DNA of 64,000 nt from positions 620,001-684,000 of the forward strand of contig JAHBZM010000001.1 in NCBI GenBank assembly GCA_019635435.1. The letters are read 5' to 3'. The stretch is from Ramlibacter sp. Its GTDB lineage: Bacteria > Pseudomonadota > Gammaproteobacteria > Burkholderiales > Burkholderiaceae_C. The notes under the pieces were generated by a model that was not told the DNA's origin, did not search any database, and saw only the letters and a list, made by a program, of their open reading frames with translations. A program made the translations under genes and the position numbers. Shown piece after piece: positions 9,696 through 17,590 of the stretch (within the stretch, counting starts at the first letter, position 1; every line of letters starts with the position of its first letter).

Positions 9696-11945
9696 ATGGA
9701 ATTGCTCTCCAAGCATTGGTCCCGGATCGCCGTCACGCTGATTCCGCTGGTCTTCGCCTTGCTGCATGCCAGCGGCGTCATGCGGATCGGTGTATTGCAG
9801 CGCCTCGACGACATCATTTACGACGCCCGCTTGCGCGCGACGATGCCCAAGACCGTCGACGACCGGATTGTCATTGTCGACATCGACGAAAAAAGCCTTG
9901 CAGAAGTGGGGCGGTGGCCCTGGGGCCGCAACAAGCTGGCCGAGCTGGTTGATGACCTGTTTGACCGGCAGAAGATTGCCCTCCTCGGCTTCGATGTGGT
10001 GTTTGCGGAGGCCGATGAGAGTTCCGGGCTGAAGCGACTGCGCCAGCTTGCGCAGAACGAGTTCAAGGATCAGCCCGGATTCGCCGACCGCCTGGGCCAG
10101 CTCCAGGGGGCGCTGGACTATGACGCCGCGTTTGCCAGATCGCTGGAAAAACGGCCGGTGGTCATGGGCTACTACTTCACCAGCGACCGCGATGGGCGGA
10201 CCTCCGGGAGGTTGCCCGCGCCGGTGATGGACAAGGACGCAATGCAGGGTCGGCCCATCAAATTCACCAGCTGGAGCGGTTACGGGTCCAACATCGACCA
10301 GATCGCACAGGCCGCGCCCATGGGGGGCTTCTTCAATTCCATCACTGAAACCGATGGCGTGGTGCGGTCCATCCCGCTGATTGCGGAATACAAGGGCCAG
10401 TATTACGAGTCGCTCTCCATGGCCATGTTCCGGATGCTGGTGGGGCTTCCATCGGTTGAACCCGGGTTTCCGCAAGACCGTTTCATTGCCCGCAACTACC
10501 AGGGGCTCGAGAGCATTCTGCTCAAGCAAGGGGGCAAGGCGCTGGCCGTGCCTGTGGATGACCGGGTGGCGACGCTGGTGCCGTTTCGCGGGCCGGGTGG
10601 GGTGAACGGGGGGTCTTTCAAATACATTTCCGCAGCTGATTTGCTGTCCAAGCGACTTCCCGCTGCGGCGCTCAAGGACAAGATCGTGCTGTTGGGCACG
10701 ACGGCGCCCGGCCTGCTGGATTTGCGGGTGACACCGGTCGGGGAGACCTATCCGGGGGTGGAAACGCACGCCAATGTGATTTCCGGGCTTCTGGACGGCA
10801 AGATATTCGTCAAGCCTGACTATGCGATGGGATTTGAGGTCGTGGTGCTGGTGCTCTCCGGCTTGACGCTGGCGTTCGCCTTGCCCCTGTTGTCTGCGAC
10901 CCGGGCCGTTGCTGCGAGCGTGACGGTCATTGCGGTGCTGGTGGGGCTGAATTTCTGGCTTTACCTCGGCTATGGGCTGGTGCTTCCGCTGGCTTCTGCG
11001 CTGGTCATGGCACTGACGGCATTTGCCTTGAACATGAGCTACGGTTATTTTGTGGAGAGCCGGTCCAAGCGGGAATTGGCCAACCTGTTCGGCACCTATG
11101 TGCCCCCCGAGCTGGTGGATGAAATGGTGAAGGACCCCGACAGCTACAGCATGAAGGCCGCCAGCAAGGAGTTGACGGTGATGTTCTGCGACATGCGGGG
11201 CTTTACCAAGATGTCGGAACAAATGGAACCCACGCAGTTGCAGGAGTTGCTGAACGGTGTGTTCAGCCGCCTGACCGACCTGATACGCGCGAATCGCGGA
11301 ACGATCGACAAGTACATGGGGGACTGCGTCATGGCGTTCTGGGGGGCACCCGTGGACACGCCGAGCCACGCACATCTGGCCGTCAAGACGGCCATGGAGA
11401 TGGCCAATGCCGTACGAAAGCTCAACGAGGAGCATCGGGCCAAGGGTATACCCGAGATCGGGATCGGGATTGGCCTGAACACCGGCCCCATGTGTGTCGG
11501 GGACATGGGTTCGGATATCCGGCGCAGCTACACCGTGATCGGCGATTCCGTGAATCTCGGCTCCCGTCTGGAGGGCCTGTCCAAGACCTATGGTGTCGAT
11601 ATCGTGGTGAGTGAAGCCACCCGCAAACTGGCACCGGATTTCGCCTGGCAGGAGCTTGACCGGGTGAGAGTCAAGGGGAAGGAGCAGGCCGTCGCGATAT
11701 TCTGGCCGCTGGCGCCAGCGGACCGTGTGGAGAAGGCCCATACTGACGAGCTCAAGACGTGGGCCACCGTGCTCAAGGCCTATCGGTCCCAGGATTGGGA
11801 TCAGGCTGATGTCCAGTTGTTGAACCTGCAACGGATGAACGCCAAAAAATACCTTTACGAGCTGTACGCGCAGCGTGTAGCCTCGATGAGGTTGCTACCG
11901 TTCGACCCCGAATGGGATGGCGCGACGAATTTCGAGACGAAGTAG
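9696..11945 (+). CDS. CHASE2-domain class III adenylate cyclase
   Basis: Membrane-bound cyclase of 749 residues expected to make cAMP. In order: TM1 (~8-28); periplasmic CHASE2 domain (~30-350, 'IVIVDIDEKSLAEVGRWPWGR', closely parallel to the upstream kinase); three membrane helices (~375-450); 'LFGTYVPPELVDEMVKDP' linker helix; catalytic domain ~490-680. Metal-binding aspartates are in 'FCDMRGFTKMSEQ' (Asp~499) and 'KYMGDCVMAFWGAP' (Asp~543). 'YTVIGDSVNLGSRLEGL' carries the Asp typical of adenylate rather than guanylate cyclases. An 'ACGGAGAG' ribosome site precedes ATG 9696. A phosphodiesterase gene follows after 8 bp. Confidence 0.93.
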   Translation: MELLSKHWSRIAVTLIPLVFALLHASGVMRIGVLQRLDDIIYDARLRATMPKTVDDRIVIVDIDEKSLAEVGRWPWGRNKLAELVDDLFDRQKIALLGFDVVFAEADESSGLKRLRQLAQNEFKDQPGFADRLGQLQGALDYDAAFARSLEKRPVVMGYYFTSDRDGRTSGRLPAPVMDKDAMQGRPIKFTSWSGYGSNIDQIAQAAPMGGFFNSITETDGVVRSIPLIAEYKGQYYESLSMAMFRMLVGLPSVEPGFPQDRFIARNYQGLESILLKQGGKALAVPVDDRVATLVPFRGPGGVNGGSFKYISAADLLSKRLPAAALKDKIVLLGTTAPGLLDLRVTPVGETYPGVETHANVISGLLDGKIFVKPDYAMGFEVVVLVLSGLTLAFALPLLSATRAVAASVTVIAVLVGLNFWLYLGYGLVLPLASALVMALTAFALNMSYGYFVESRSKRELANLFGTYVPPELVDEMVKDPDSYSMKAASKELTVMFCDMRGFTKMSEQMEPTQLQELLNGVFSRLTDLIRANRGTIDKYMGDCVMAFWGAPVDTPSHAHLAVKTAMEMANAVRKLNEEHRAKGIPEIGIGIGLNTGPMCVGDMGSDIRRSYTVIGDSVNLGSRLEGLSKTYGVDIVVSEATRKLAPDFAWQELDRVRVKGKEQAVAIFWPLAPADRVEKAHTDELKTWATVLKAYRSQDWDQADVQLLNLQRMNAKKYLYELYAQRVASMRLLPFDPEWDGATNFETK

Positions 11946-11953
11946 GAGGCCTG

Positions 11954-12745
11954 ATGAAAGTGCGGGTGTTGGGTTGTTCCGGCGCGATAGCCAAGGACTG
12001 CCGAACCACGTCTTTTCTGATTGACGATGACGTCCTGGTCGACGCCGGCACCGGCGTGGGCGATCTGGCGCTGGACGAGATGAAGCGCATCAACCACGTG
12101 CTGTTGACGCACTCCCATCTGGATCACGTGGCGGCGTTGCCGCTGATGGTGGACGCCATTGCGGCGCAACGGACGTCACCAGTCCAGATCCATGCGCTGC
12201 CTGGCACCATTGCGGCACTCAAGGCCCATGTCTTCAACAATGTGATCTGGCCGGATTTCAGCCGCATCCCCACGCCGCAGGCACCCTTCATCAGCTTTCA
12301 CGAGATCCAGGTCGGCCAGACCCTGGACATCACGGGCAAACGCATCGAGGTATTGCCTGCGGTGCATACGGTGCCTGCCGTGGGCTATGCGGTTACCTCC
12401 GGGCGCGGTTGCTGGGTATTCACTGGCGACACCGAGCGCAACCCCGCGTTCTGGCGCAGGATCAACCAGATGAACGTGGCGGCGCTCATTATTGAAACCG
12501 CCTTCAGCAACAGGGAAAAGGATTTGGCGCGACGCAGTCTCCATCTGTCGCCGCATGCCTTGGCTGAGGAACTGGATTGCATCGACAAGGGAAAACATTT
12601 CCCGATCTACATCACCCACACCAAGCCGGCCGAGACGGAGCTGATCATGGCGGAAATCCAGCGCTTCGATCAAACCCAGCCTTTTGGACCCAATGTCACG
12701 CATGACATCCGCTGGCTGCGCGCGGGACAGGAGTTCGAGCTATGA
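11954..12745 (+). CDS. Class-II-type 3',5'-cyclic-nucleotide phosphodiesterase (MBL fold)
   Basis: Metallo-beta-lactamase-fold hydrolase, likely degrading the cAMP made by the upstream cyclase. ATG 11954 (263 residues) follows 'AGGAGGCCTG', a strong Shine-Dalgarno overlapping the cyclase stop region. Motifs are 'MKVRVLGCSGAIAKDCRTTSFLID', the metal site 'LLTHSHLDHVAALPLM' (HxHxDH), 'VHTVPAVGYAV', 'CWVFTGDTERNPAFW' (bridging Asp), 'LIIETAFSN' and 'IYITHTKP' (last His). This set matches the PDEII/cpdP family more closely than RNase Z. It ends in an ATGA overlap with the next gene, which indicates translational coupling. Confidence 0.85.
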   Translation: MKVRVLGCSGAIAKDCRTTSFLIDDDVLVDAGTGVGDLALDEMKRINHVLLTHSHLDHVAALPLMVDAIAAQRTSPVQIHALPGTIAALKAHVFNNVIWPDFSRIPTPQAPFISFHEIQVGQTLDITGKRIEVLPAVHTVPAVGYAVTSGRGCWVFTGDTERNPAFWRRINQMNVAALIIETAFSNREKDLARRSLHLSPHALAEELDCIDKGKHFPIYITHTKPAETELIMAEIQRFDQTQPFGPNVTHDIRWLRAGQEFEL

Positions 12746-15162
12746 GTGCCGTGCTGAAGCCACCAGGAGGAGAGAAAGATGTTGAGCAGGCTTTCTTCGA
12801 CTCACAGATGCTGCCGCCTGAAAAGCGGGGAGTCTCGTTTGAAGCGCTGTTTTTCCGTCAGCTGCAGCAGGTCACCACGCGCATCCACGAGACGGAAAAC
12901 ATTGACCAGATCATGCTGGAGGCGAGCCAGGACATCTGCAAACTGCTCAATGCCGACCGTTTGACGCTTTATGCGGTCAACGACGATCGCACCGCGATTG
13001 TTTCCAAGGTCAAGACAGGCTTGAACGCGAGTCGTGACCTCAAATTGCCGATCAGCGCGCAAAGCATTGCGGGCTACGTTGCCTACGCCAAGCAGCCGGT
13101 GAACATCGCCGATGTCTATGACGATGAGGCACTCAAGCGCATTCATCCCACGTTGAGCTTTCTGAAGGAAGTCGACAAGCGCTCCGGCTACCGCACCAAA
13201 CAGATGCTGGTGGTGCCCATTCTCGATGGCGACAACCTGCACGGCGTCCTGCAGGTCATCAACAACAAGAGCGACGAACCCTTTGGCGAGCTCGAGGTCG
13301 AAGGCGCGTCGCAGCTGTGCAAGACCCTGGCCACGGCGATCCGCCAGCGAATGCAGAAGGCCGAAGAGGGAACTCGTCGCAAAGCCACCAAATACGACGG
13401 ACTGGTCGCGGATGGGGTGCTGACGGCCGACGAGTTGCAGCAATGCATCCAGAACGCCCGCGAAGAAGCCAAGCCGGTTGAACACATGCTGATGGCGCAG
13501 TTCCAGATTCGCCCGGCTCAGATCGGCCCGTCCCTTGCAAAATTCTTCGGAGTCCCGTATGAGGGCTTCAACAGCGGGCGTATCCGCTCCGAGATGCTGC
13601 ACGGGCCGTTGAAGCGCGACTTCCTGATGGAGCAGGGCTGGATTCCGGTGGAGGAAACACCAGAGGGGTTGGTGGTCATGTGCATGGACCCCGAGGCTGT
13701 GCGGGGTTCCCGCATCGTGCCCCAGGTTTTCCAGCGCATGACCAAGTTTGCCTACCGGGTGACCACGCAGACGGAATTCGAGGAGACCCTGAGCCAGCTC
13801 TACGGTGCGGGAGTCGAAGGCGGCAGCATTGACGAGCTGTTGGCCGATCTGAGCGCCCCGGCCGATGACGACGGCGGCGATGACTCTTCGCTGGAGTCCG
13901 CCGCAGCAGACAACGAGCTCGTCAAGTTTGTGAACAAGGTCATTGTGGATGCCTACAACATGAAGGCCTCCGACATCCATATTGAGCCGCTCCCGGGAAA
14001 GGCCAAGACAGGGATCCGGTTGCGCATTGACGGCAGCTTGCAACCCTATATTGAAGTTCCCGCGCATTTTCGCCAGGCCATGATCACCCGGCTGAAAATC
14101 ATGTGCGATCTGGACATCTCGGAAAAGCGCAAACCGCAGGACGGCAAGATCAAGTTCAAGAAATTTGGTCCGCTCGACATTGAATTGCGCGTGGCCACCA
14201 TCCCGTCAGCCGGCGGCGTGGAAGACATCGTCATGCGCATATTGGCCGCGGGCGAGCCGATTCCGCTCGAAAAACTCGGCTTGACGCCCCACAACCGGGA
14301 CCGGGTCGAAAAGACAGTCAGCAAGCCCTACGGCTTGTTCTATGTGTGCGGGCCCACGGGCTCAGGCAAGACCACCACACTGCATTCGATTCTCAAATTC
14401 CTCAATACGCCCGACACCAAGATATGGACCGCTGAAGACCCCGTTGAAATCACGCAAAAAGGGCTGCGGCAGGTGCAGGTCAACAAAAAGGCCGGCATTG
14501 ACTTCGCGCTCGTGATGCGCGCCTTCCTGCGGGCGGATCCGGACATCATCATGGTGGGCGAATCACGCGACAAGGAAACAGTGTCCATGGGCGTTGAGGC
14601 CTCGCTCACGGGGCACCTGGTTTTCTCGACCTTGCACACCAACTCGGCGCCGGAGTCGATCACCCGCTTGCTGGACATGGGCATGGACCCCTTCAATTTT
14701 GCCGATGCCCTGCTGGGCATCCTGGCCCAGCGGCTGGCCAAGCGCCTGTGTGATTGCCGCGAGGGCTACTCCCCCGATGGCGAGGAGATCAAGACTTTTG
14801 TGGCCGAATACGCTGAAGACCTGCGCCATACACCCGCTTGGAAAGCTGATTACGCAGGCGAGGCCAGAAAACTCTACGAGAGCTGGGTCAAAATCTATGG
14901 CGAGGGTGGAAAAATCCAGTTCTATCGTCCCGTGGGCTGCGACAAATGCGGCAAATCCGGCTACAAAGGCCGGATCGGACTTCACGAGTTGCTGATCGCC
15001 GATGACCCGATCAAGAAACTGATCCAGGAGCGCGCCCGGGTGGCAGAGATTTTTGTCGCTGCAGTCGAAAGTGGTATGCGCACACTGAAGATGGACGGCA
15101 TGGAGAAGATCATGATGGGAATCACGGACCTCAAGCAGGTGCGGTCGGTCTGCATCAAGTGA
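12742..15162 (+). CDS. GAF-domain GspE/PilB-type secretion ATPase
   Basis: Cytoplasmic ATPase of the type II secretion/type IV pilus family with an added sensor domain. The 806 residues hold a GAF domain (~30-195), an MshEN/GspE-N-like region (~215-365), and the ATPase core: Walker A 'GPTGSGKTTT' (Lys~543), Asp box 'IWTAEDPVEI', Walker B 'ADPDIIMVGESRD', His box 'GHLVFSTLHTNSAPESITRL'. The zinc tetracysteine is present but compact on one side (Cys670-x-Cys672 ... Cys733-x2-Cys736). The gene overlaps the phosphodiesterase by ATGA and lies 164 bp before pilA. The GAF domain could sense a cyclic nucleotide or another small ligand. It might drive pilus extension or modulate it; a canonical pilB-pilC-pilD operon is not here. 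Confidence 0.9.
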   Translation: MSAVLKPPGGEKDVEQAFFDSQMLPPEKRGVSFEALFFRQLQQVTTRIHETENIDQIMLEASQDICKLLNADRLTLYAVNDDRTAIVSKVKTGLNASRDLKLPISAQSIAGYVAYAKQPVNIADVYDDEALKRIHPTLSFLKEVDKRSGYRTKQMLVVPILDGDNLHGVLQVINNKSDEPFGELEVEGASQLCKTLATAIRQRMQKAEEGTRRKATKYDGLVADGVLTADELQQCIQNAREEAKPVEHMLMAQFQIRPAQIGPSLAKFFGVPYEGFNSGRIRSEMLHGPLKRDFLMEQGWIPVEETPEGLVVMCMDPEAVRGSRIVPQVFQRMTKFAYRVTTQTEFEETLSQLYGAGVEGGSIDELLADLSAPADDDGGDDSSLESAAADNELVKFVNKVIVDAYNMKASDIHIEPLPGKAKTGIRLRIDGSLQPYIEVPAHFRQAMITRLKIMCDLDISEKRKPQDGKIKFKKFGPLDIELRVATIPSAGGVEDIVMRILAAGEPIPLEKLGLTPHNRDRVEKTVSKPYGLFYVCGPTGSGKTTTLHSILKFLNTPDTKIWTAEDPVEITQKGLRQVQVNKKAGIDFALVMRAFLRADPDIIMVGESRDKETVSMGVEASLTGHLVFSTLHTNSAPESITRLLDMGMDPFNFADALLGILAQRLAKRLCDCREGYSPDGEEIKTFVAEYAEDLRHTPAWKADYAGEARKLYESWVKIYGEGGKIQFYRPVGCDKCGKSGYKGRIGLHELLIADDPIKKLIQERARVAEIFVAAVESGMRTLKMDGMEKIMMGITDLKQVRSVCIK

Positions 15163-15269
15163 CTGCACAAAAATGTCAGTTTTCTGCGAGGAATGGCAGA
15201 ACTTGTTTCACGTATTGACGTCTGTGGCGCAAAACGGCGGGCTGTTGCCTGTTTCAACACGCTGAAGTC

Positions 15270-15286
15270 TTGGCACAGAAGCTGCT
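15270..15286 (+). promoter_or_regulatory. Sigma-54 (-24/-12) promoter of pilA
   Basis: TTGGCACAGAAGCTGCT matches the sigma-54 consensus YTGGCACGRNNNTTGCW. It has GG and GC dinucleotides exactly 10 bp apart. The predicted transcription start is about 12 bp downstream (~15298), giving a ~29-nt leader with 'GAGGAG' before ATG 15327. Pilin genes controlled by PilS/PilR and sigma-54 are well known in other proteobacteria; no pilSR gene is in this window. Confidence 0.75.
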
Positions 15287-15326
15287 CTTTCCCTTGGCCC
15301 AACTTTTTTCACTGAGGAGTTTTTAA

Positions 15327-15818
15327 ATGAAGCGTTCCATGCAAAAGGGTTTTACCCTGATCGAATTGATGATCGTGGTTGCGATCATCGGTATTCTGGC
15401 CGCCGTGGCCCTGCCTGCTTACCAGGACTACACCAAGCGCGCCAAGATGTCTGAAGTGATTCTGGCGTCGTCGGCTTGCCGCACGTCGATCACCGAAGTG
15501 TTCCAGACCAACAGCGCGACCAGTTTGCCTGCTGCTGGGCAATGGGGCTGCGAGAGCTCCACTGCCACGTCCAAATATGTGAAGAAGGTCGATACTGATG
15601 CCAATGGCGGCATCATCGTAACTGCCACTGGTTTTGGTGACACCGCCATTGACGATGCGACGGTAAGCTTGGTGCCGACCGCCGCCGGTAATGGGGCCAT
15701 CACGGCTTCCGCTCCGCTGTCGCAGTGGATTTGTGGCAACCGCGCAGTCCTGAACGGCGGTTCCGCCGTGACGACGGTTCCTGCCAAGGTCTTGCCGGGT
15801 TCCTGCCGCGGTAGCTGA
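15327..15818 (+). CDS. pilA: Type IV pilin (major pilin, PilA-like)
   Basis: Structural subunit of type IV pili. The 163-residue prepilin has a class-a leader 'MKRSMQKG' cut before Phe, then the invariant 'FTLIELMIVVAIIGILAAVALPAYQDY' core with Glu at mature position 5. Four cysteines remain; the C-terminal pair ('QWICGN' ... 'GSC') would form the D-loop disulphide. The last residue is serine ('GSCRGS'), the type of site used by TfpO-type pilin glycosylation. The gene stands alone behind a sigma-54 promoter and ends just before two transcription-terminator-like hairpins. Two oligosaccharyltransferase-like genes follow. Confidence 0.97.
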   Translation: MKRSMQKGFTLIELMIVVAIIGILAAVALPAYQDYTKRAKMSEVILASSACRTSITEVFQTNSATSLPAAGQWGCESSTATSKYVKKVDTDANGGIIVTATGFGDTAIDDATVSLVPTAAGNGAITASAPLSQWICGNRAVLNGGSAVTTVPAKVLPGSCRGS

Positions 15819-17584
15819 TGATTCGGGCTTTTTTGCCCGTGATGGAAACGCCCCCTTGGGGGCGTTTTTCGTTGGGCGCCCTGGTTGCGCTTGTGGGCGG
15901 GCCGAGCCTCTTGCTGGTGAGTTGGCTTGCCACGGAGCATTTTCCACCTTGGGTCAGTTGGCATCTGGAGGCGGCGGCTTTTGTCGCCGTATATCTGTCT
16001 GCCCTGACCGGGTTGGCGGTCGTGCTGCGTCGCCGCAAGAGTTTCACAGTAGGTATTCCCGCTTTTGTGATGCCGCTTGTTGCGCTGATCGGCGTTGTTC
16101 AGTTTCAAGCGCAGTTGGGCATCGTCCCTTTCTGGGGAGATGCCCTCGTTGTCACCGTTTACATCGCCCTCTGCATCACCTGTTTGACGATTGGTTTCAA
16201 TGCGGGTTCCAATCTTGCAAAGTCGCATCGTCCGGGCGCCGAAGATGTCACGCTCCAGAATTTGCTGGCGTGGACTTTGGCAGCAGGTGCGTTGCTGTCT
16301 GCAGTCATCGCGTTCGCTCAGGTTTTTGAGTTATGGGAGAGCGCAGGCTGGATTGTCAGGATGCCGGATTTGCGTCGCCCAGGGGGCAACCTCGGGCAGG
16401 CCAATCAATTGGCGACCTTGCTGGTCATGGGCATGGCAAGCATGTTGTTTCTGTATGCCACGGAAAAGCTCTCGCATCTCACCTCGGCTCTCATGTTTAT
16501 GGTTCTCGCGGCAGGGCTGGCGCTGACCGAATCCCGTGCAGGTGCTTTATCCATGTTGATGTTGCTTGTCTGGTGGCAAATCAAGCGGAAAGCCGTTGCT
16601 CCGCACATTCCCGTGCTCGCAGGGCCGGCTTGTGCAGCAGTGTTTGCAGGGATGTTCTTTGCCTGGCCACGACTGCTAGAGTTTTTGCAGATTGTGGACG
16701 GGAGCATTGCTAACCGATTTACAGCCGGAAGTCTGAGATTCCAGATTTGGCCTCAACTGCTTGAGGCCGCATGGCAACATCCATGGACAGGTTGGGGTGC
16801 CATGGGTGTTTCCAGGGCGCACAACGCAGTAGCGGACGCGTACACAGTTAGCGAGCCCTATAGCTACAGCCACAATTTCATTCTTGATGCCACCTTGTGG
16901 TTCGGTTTGCCTATGGCGATCGGTATGGTGACGATGGGGTGCTGGTGGCTGAATCGCAGGGTGCGGGAAGCGTCCAGCGCAACGCCTTGGTTCTGCCTTG
17001 CGGTGGCATTGCCTATGGTGCTTCACTCCCTACTGGAGTATCCGTATGCCTATGCCTATTTCCTGGTGCCGGTCTTCTTGCTAATTGGCGTGCTGGAGGG
17101 CGCGGCCGGTGCCCCGGCCGTTTTCAATTTCGATGTCAAAGTGGCGCTGGCTATTTCGTTGCTGTTGAGTGCGCTCATGCTGGCGACTGCCGTCGAGTAC
17201 ATGGAGGCGGAGGAGGACTTCCGCATCGTCCGGTTTGAGGCTCTGAAGATTGGAACGACCCCGCCAAGCCATCACGAGCCGCGCCTCGTTTTGCTGACAC
17301 AACTCGGCGCACTTCTCAGCGGATCCCGAATCGAAATCCGGAATGGCATGCCACCCAGTGAGATCCAAAGGCTCAGAGACCTCGCCCTCAGATATCCATG
17401 GAGCGCCACGCAATACCGGTATGCCCTGGCGCTCGCACTGAATGGCGACAAGACCGAAGCCATCCGGCAACTGAAAGTCATGAGGTCGCAGCGAGGGGAC
17501 AAGCTCTACGGGCAGATCAAAGACAACATCAAGCAACTGTCCCTGGAGCGCTACCCGGAGTTGCGTTCCCTGGCCTTGCCCTGA
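15818..17584 (+). CDS. PglL/TfpO-like O-oligosaccharyltransferase (Wzy_C family), first copy
   Basis: Polytopic inner-membrane ligase of the O-antigen ligase/PglL superfamily. It is predicted to transfer a glycan from a lipid carrier to pilin in the periplasm. Up to 588 residues with about 11-12 hydrophobic segments. The family loop 'RRPGGNLGQANQLATLLVMG' is near residue 190, and the Wzy-C region 'LRFQIWPQLLEAAWQHPWTGWG' and 'HNAVADAYTVSEPYSYSHNFILD' near 310-350, ahead of a soluble C-terminal half (~470-588). The ATG at 15818 overlaps the pilA stop region and would place a strong terminator inside the gene. TTG 15872 is a plausible real start. Base composition looks less GC-rich than its neighbours, as is common for glycan genes that have been transferred. 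Confidence 0.85.
   Translation: MIRAFLPVMETPPWGRFSLGALVALVGGPSLLLVSWLATEHFPPWVSWHLEAAAFVAVYLSALTGLAVVLRRRKSFTVGIPAFVMPLVALIGVVQFQAQLGIVPFWGDALVVTVYIALCITCLTIGFNAGSNLAKSHRPGAEDVTLQNLLAWTLAAGALLSAVIAFAQVFELWESAGWIVRMPDLRRPGGNLGQANQLATLLVMGMASMLFLYATEKLSHLTSALMFMVLAAGLALTESRAGALSMLMLLVWWQIKRKAVAPHIPVLAGPACAAVFAGMFFAWPRLLEFLQIVDGSIANRFTAGSLRFQIWPQLLEAAWQHPWTGWGAMGVSRAHNAVADAYTVSEPYSYSHNFILDATLWFGLPMAIGMVTMGCWWLNRRVREASSATPWFCLAVALPMVLHSLLEYPYAYAYFLVPVFLLIGVLEGAAGAPAVFNFDVKVALAISLLLSALMLATAVEYMEAEEDFRIVRFEALKIGTTPPSHHEPRLVLLTQLGALLSGSRIEIRNGMPPSEIQRLRDLALRYPWSATQYRYALALALNGDKTEAIRQLKVMRSQRGDKLYGQIKDNIKQLSLERYPELRSLALP
15846..15867 (+). terminator. Intrinsic terminator after pilA
   Basis: AAACGCCCC (15846-15854), loop CTTG, GGGGCGTTT (15859-15867), then TT. 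It forms a 9-bp stem with A-rich and T-rich flanks, a textbook Rho-independent terminator, 28 bp after the pilA stop. It lies inside the open frame of the next gene (frame from 15818), so the true start of that gene is probably downstream, or the gene depends on readthrough. A shorter CGGGC-T6-GCCCG element just upstream may assist. Confidence 0.8.
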
Positions 17585-17590
17585 GGACAC

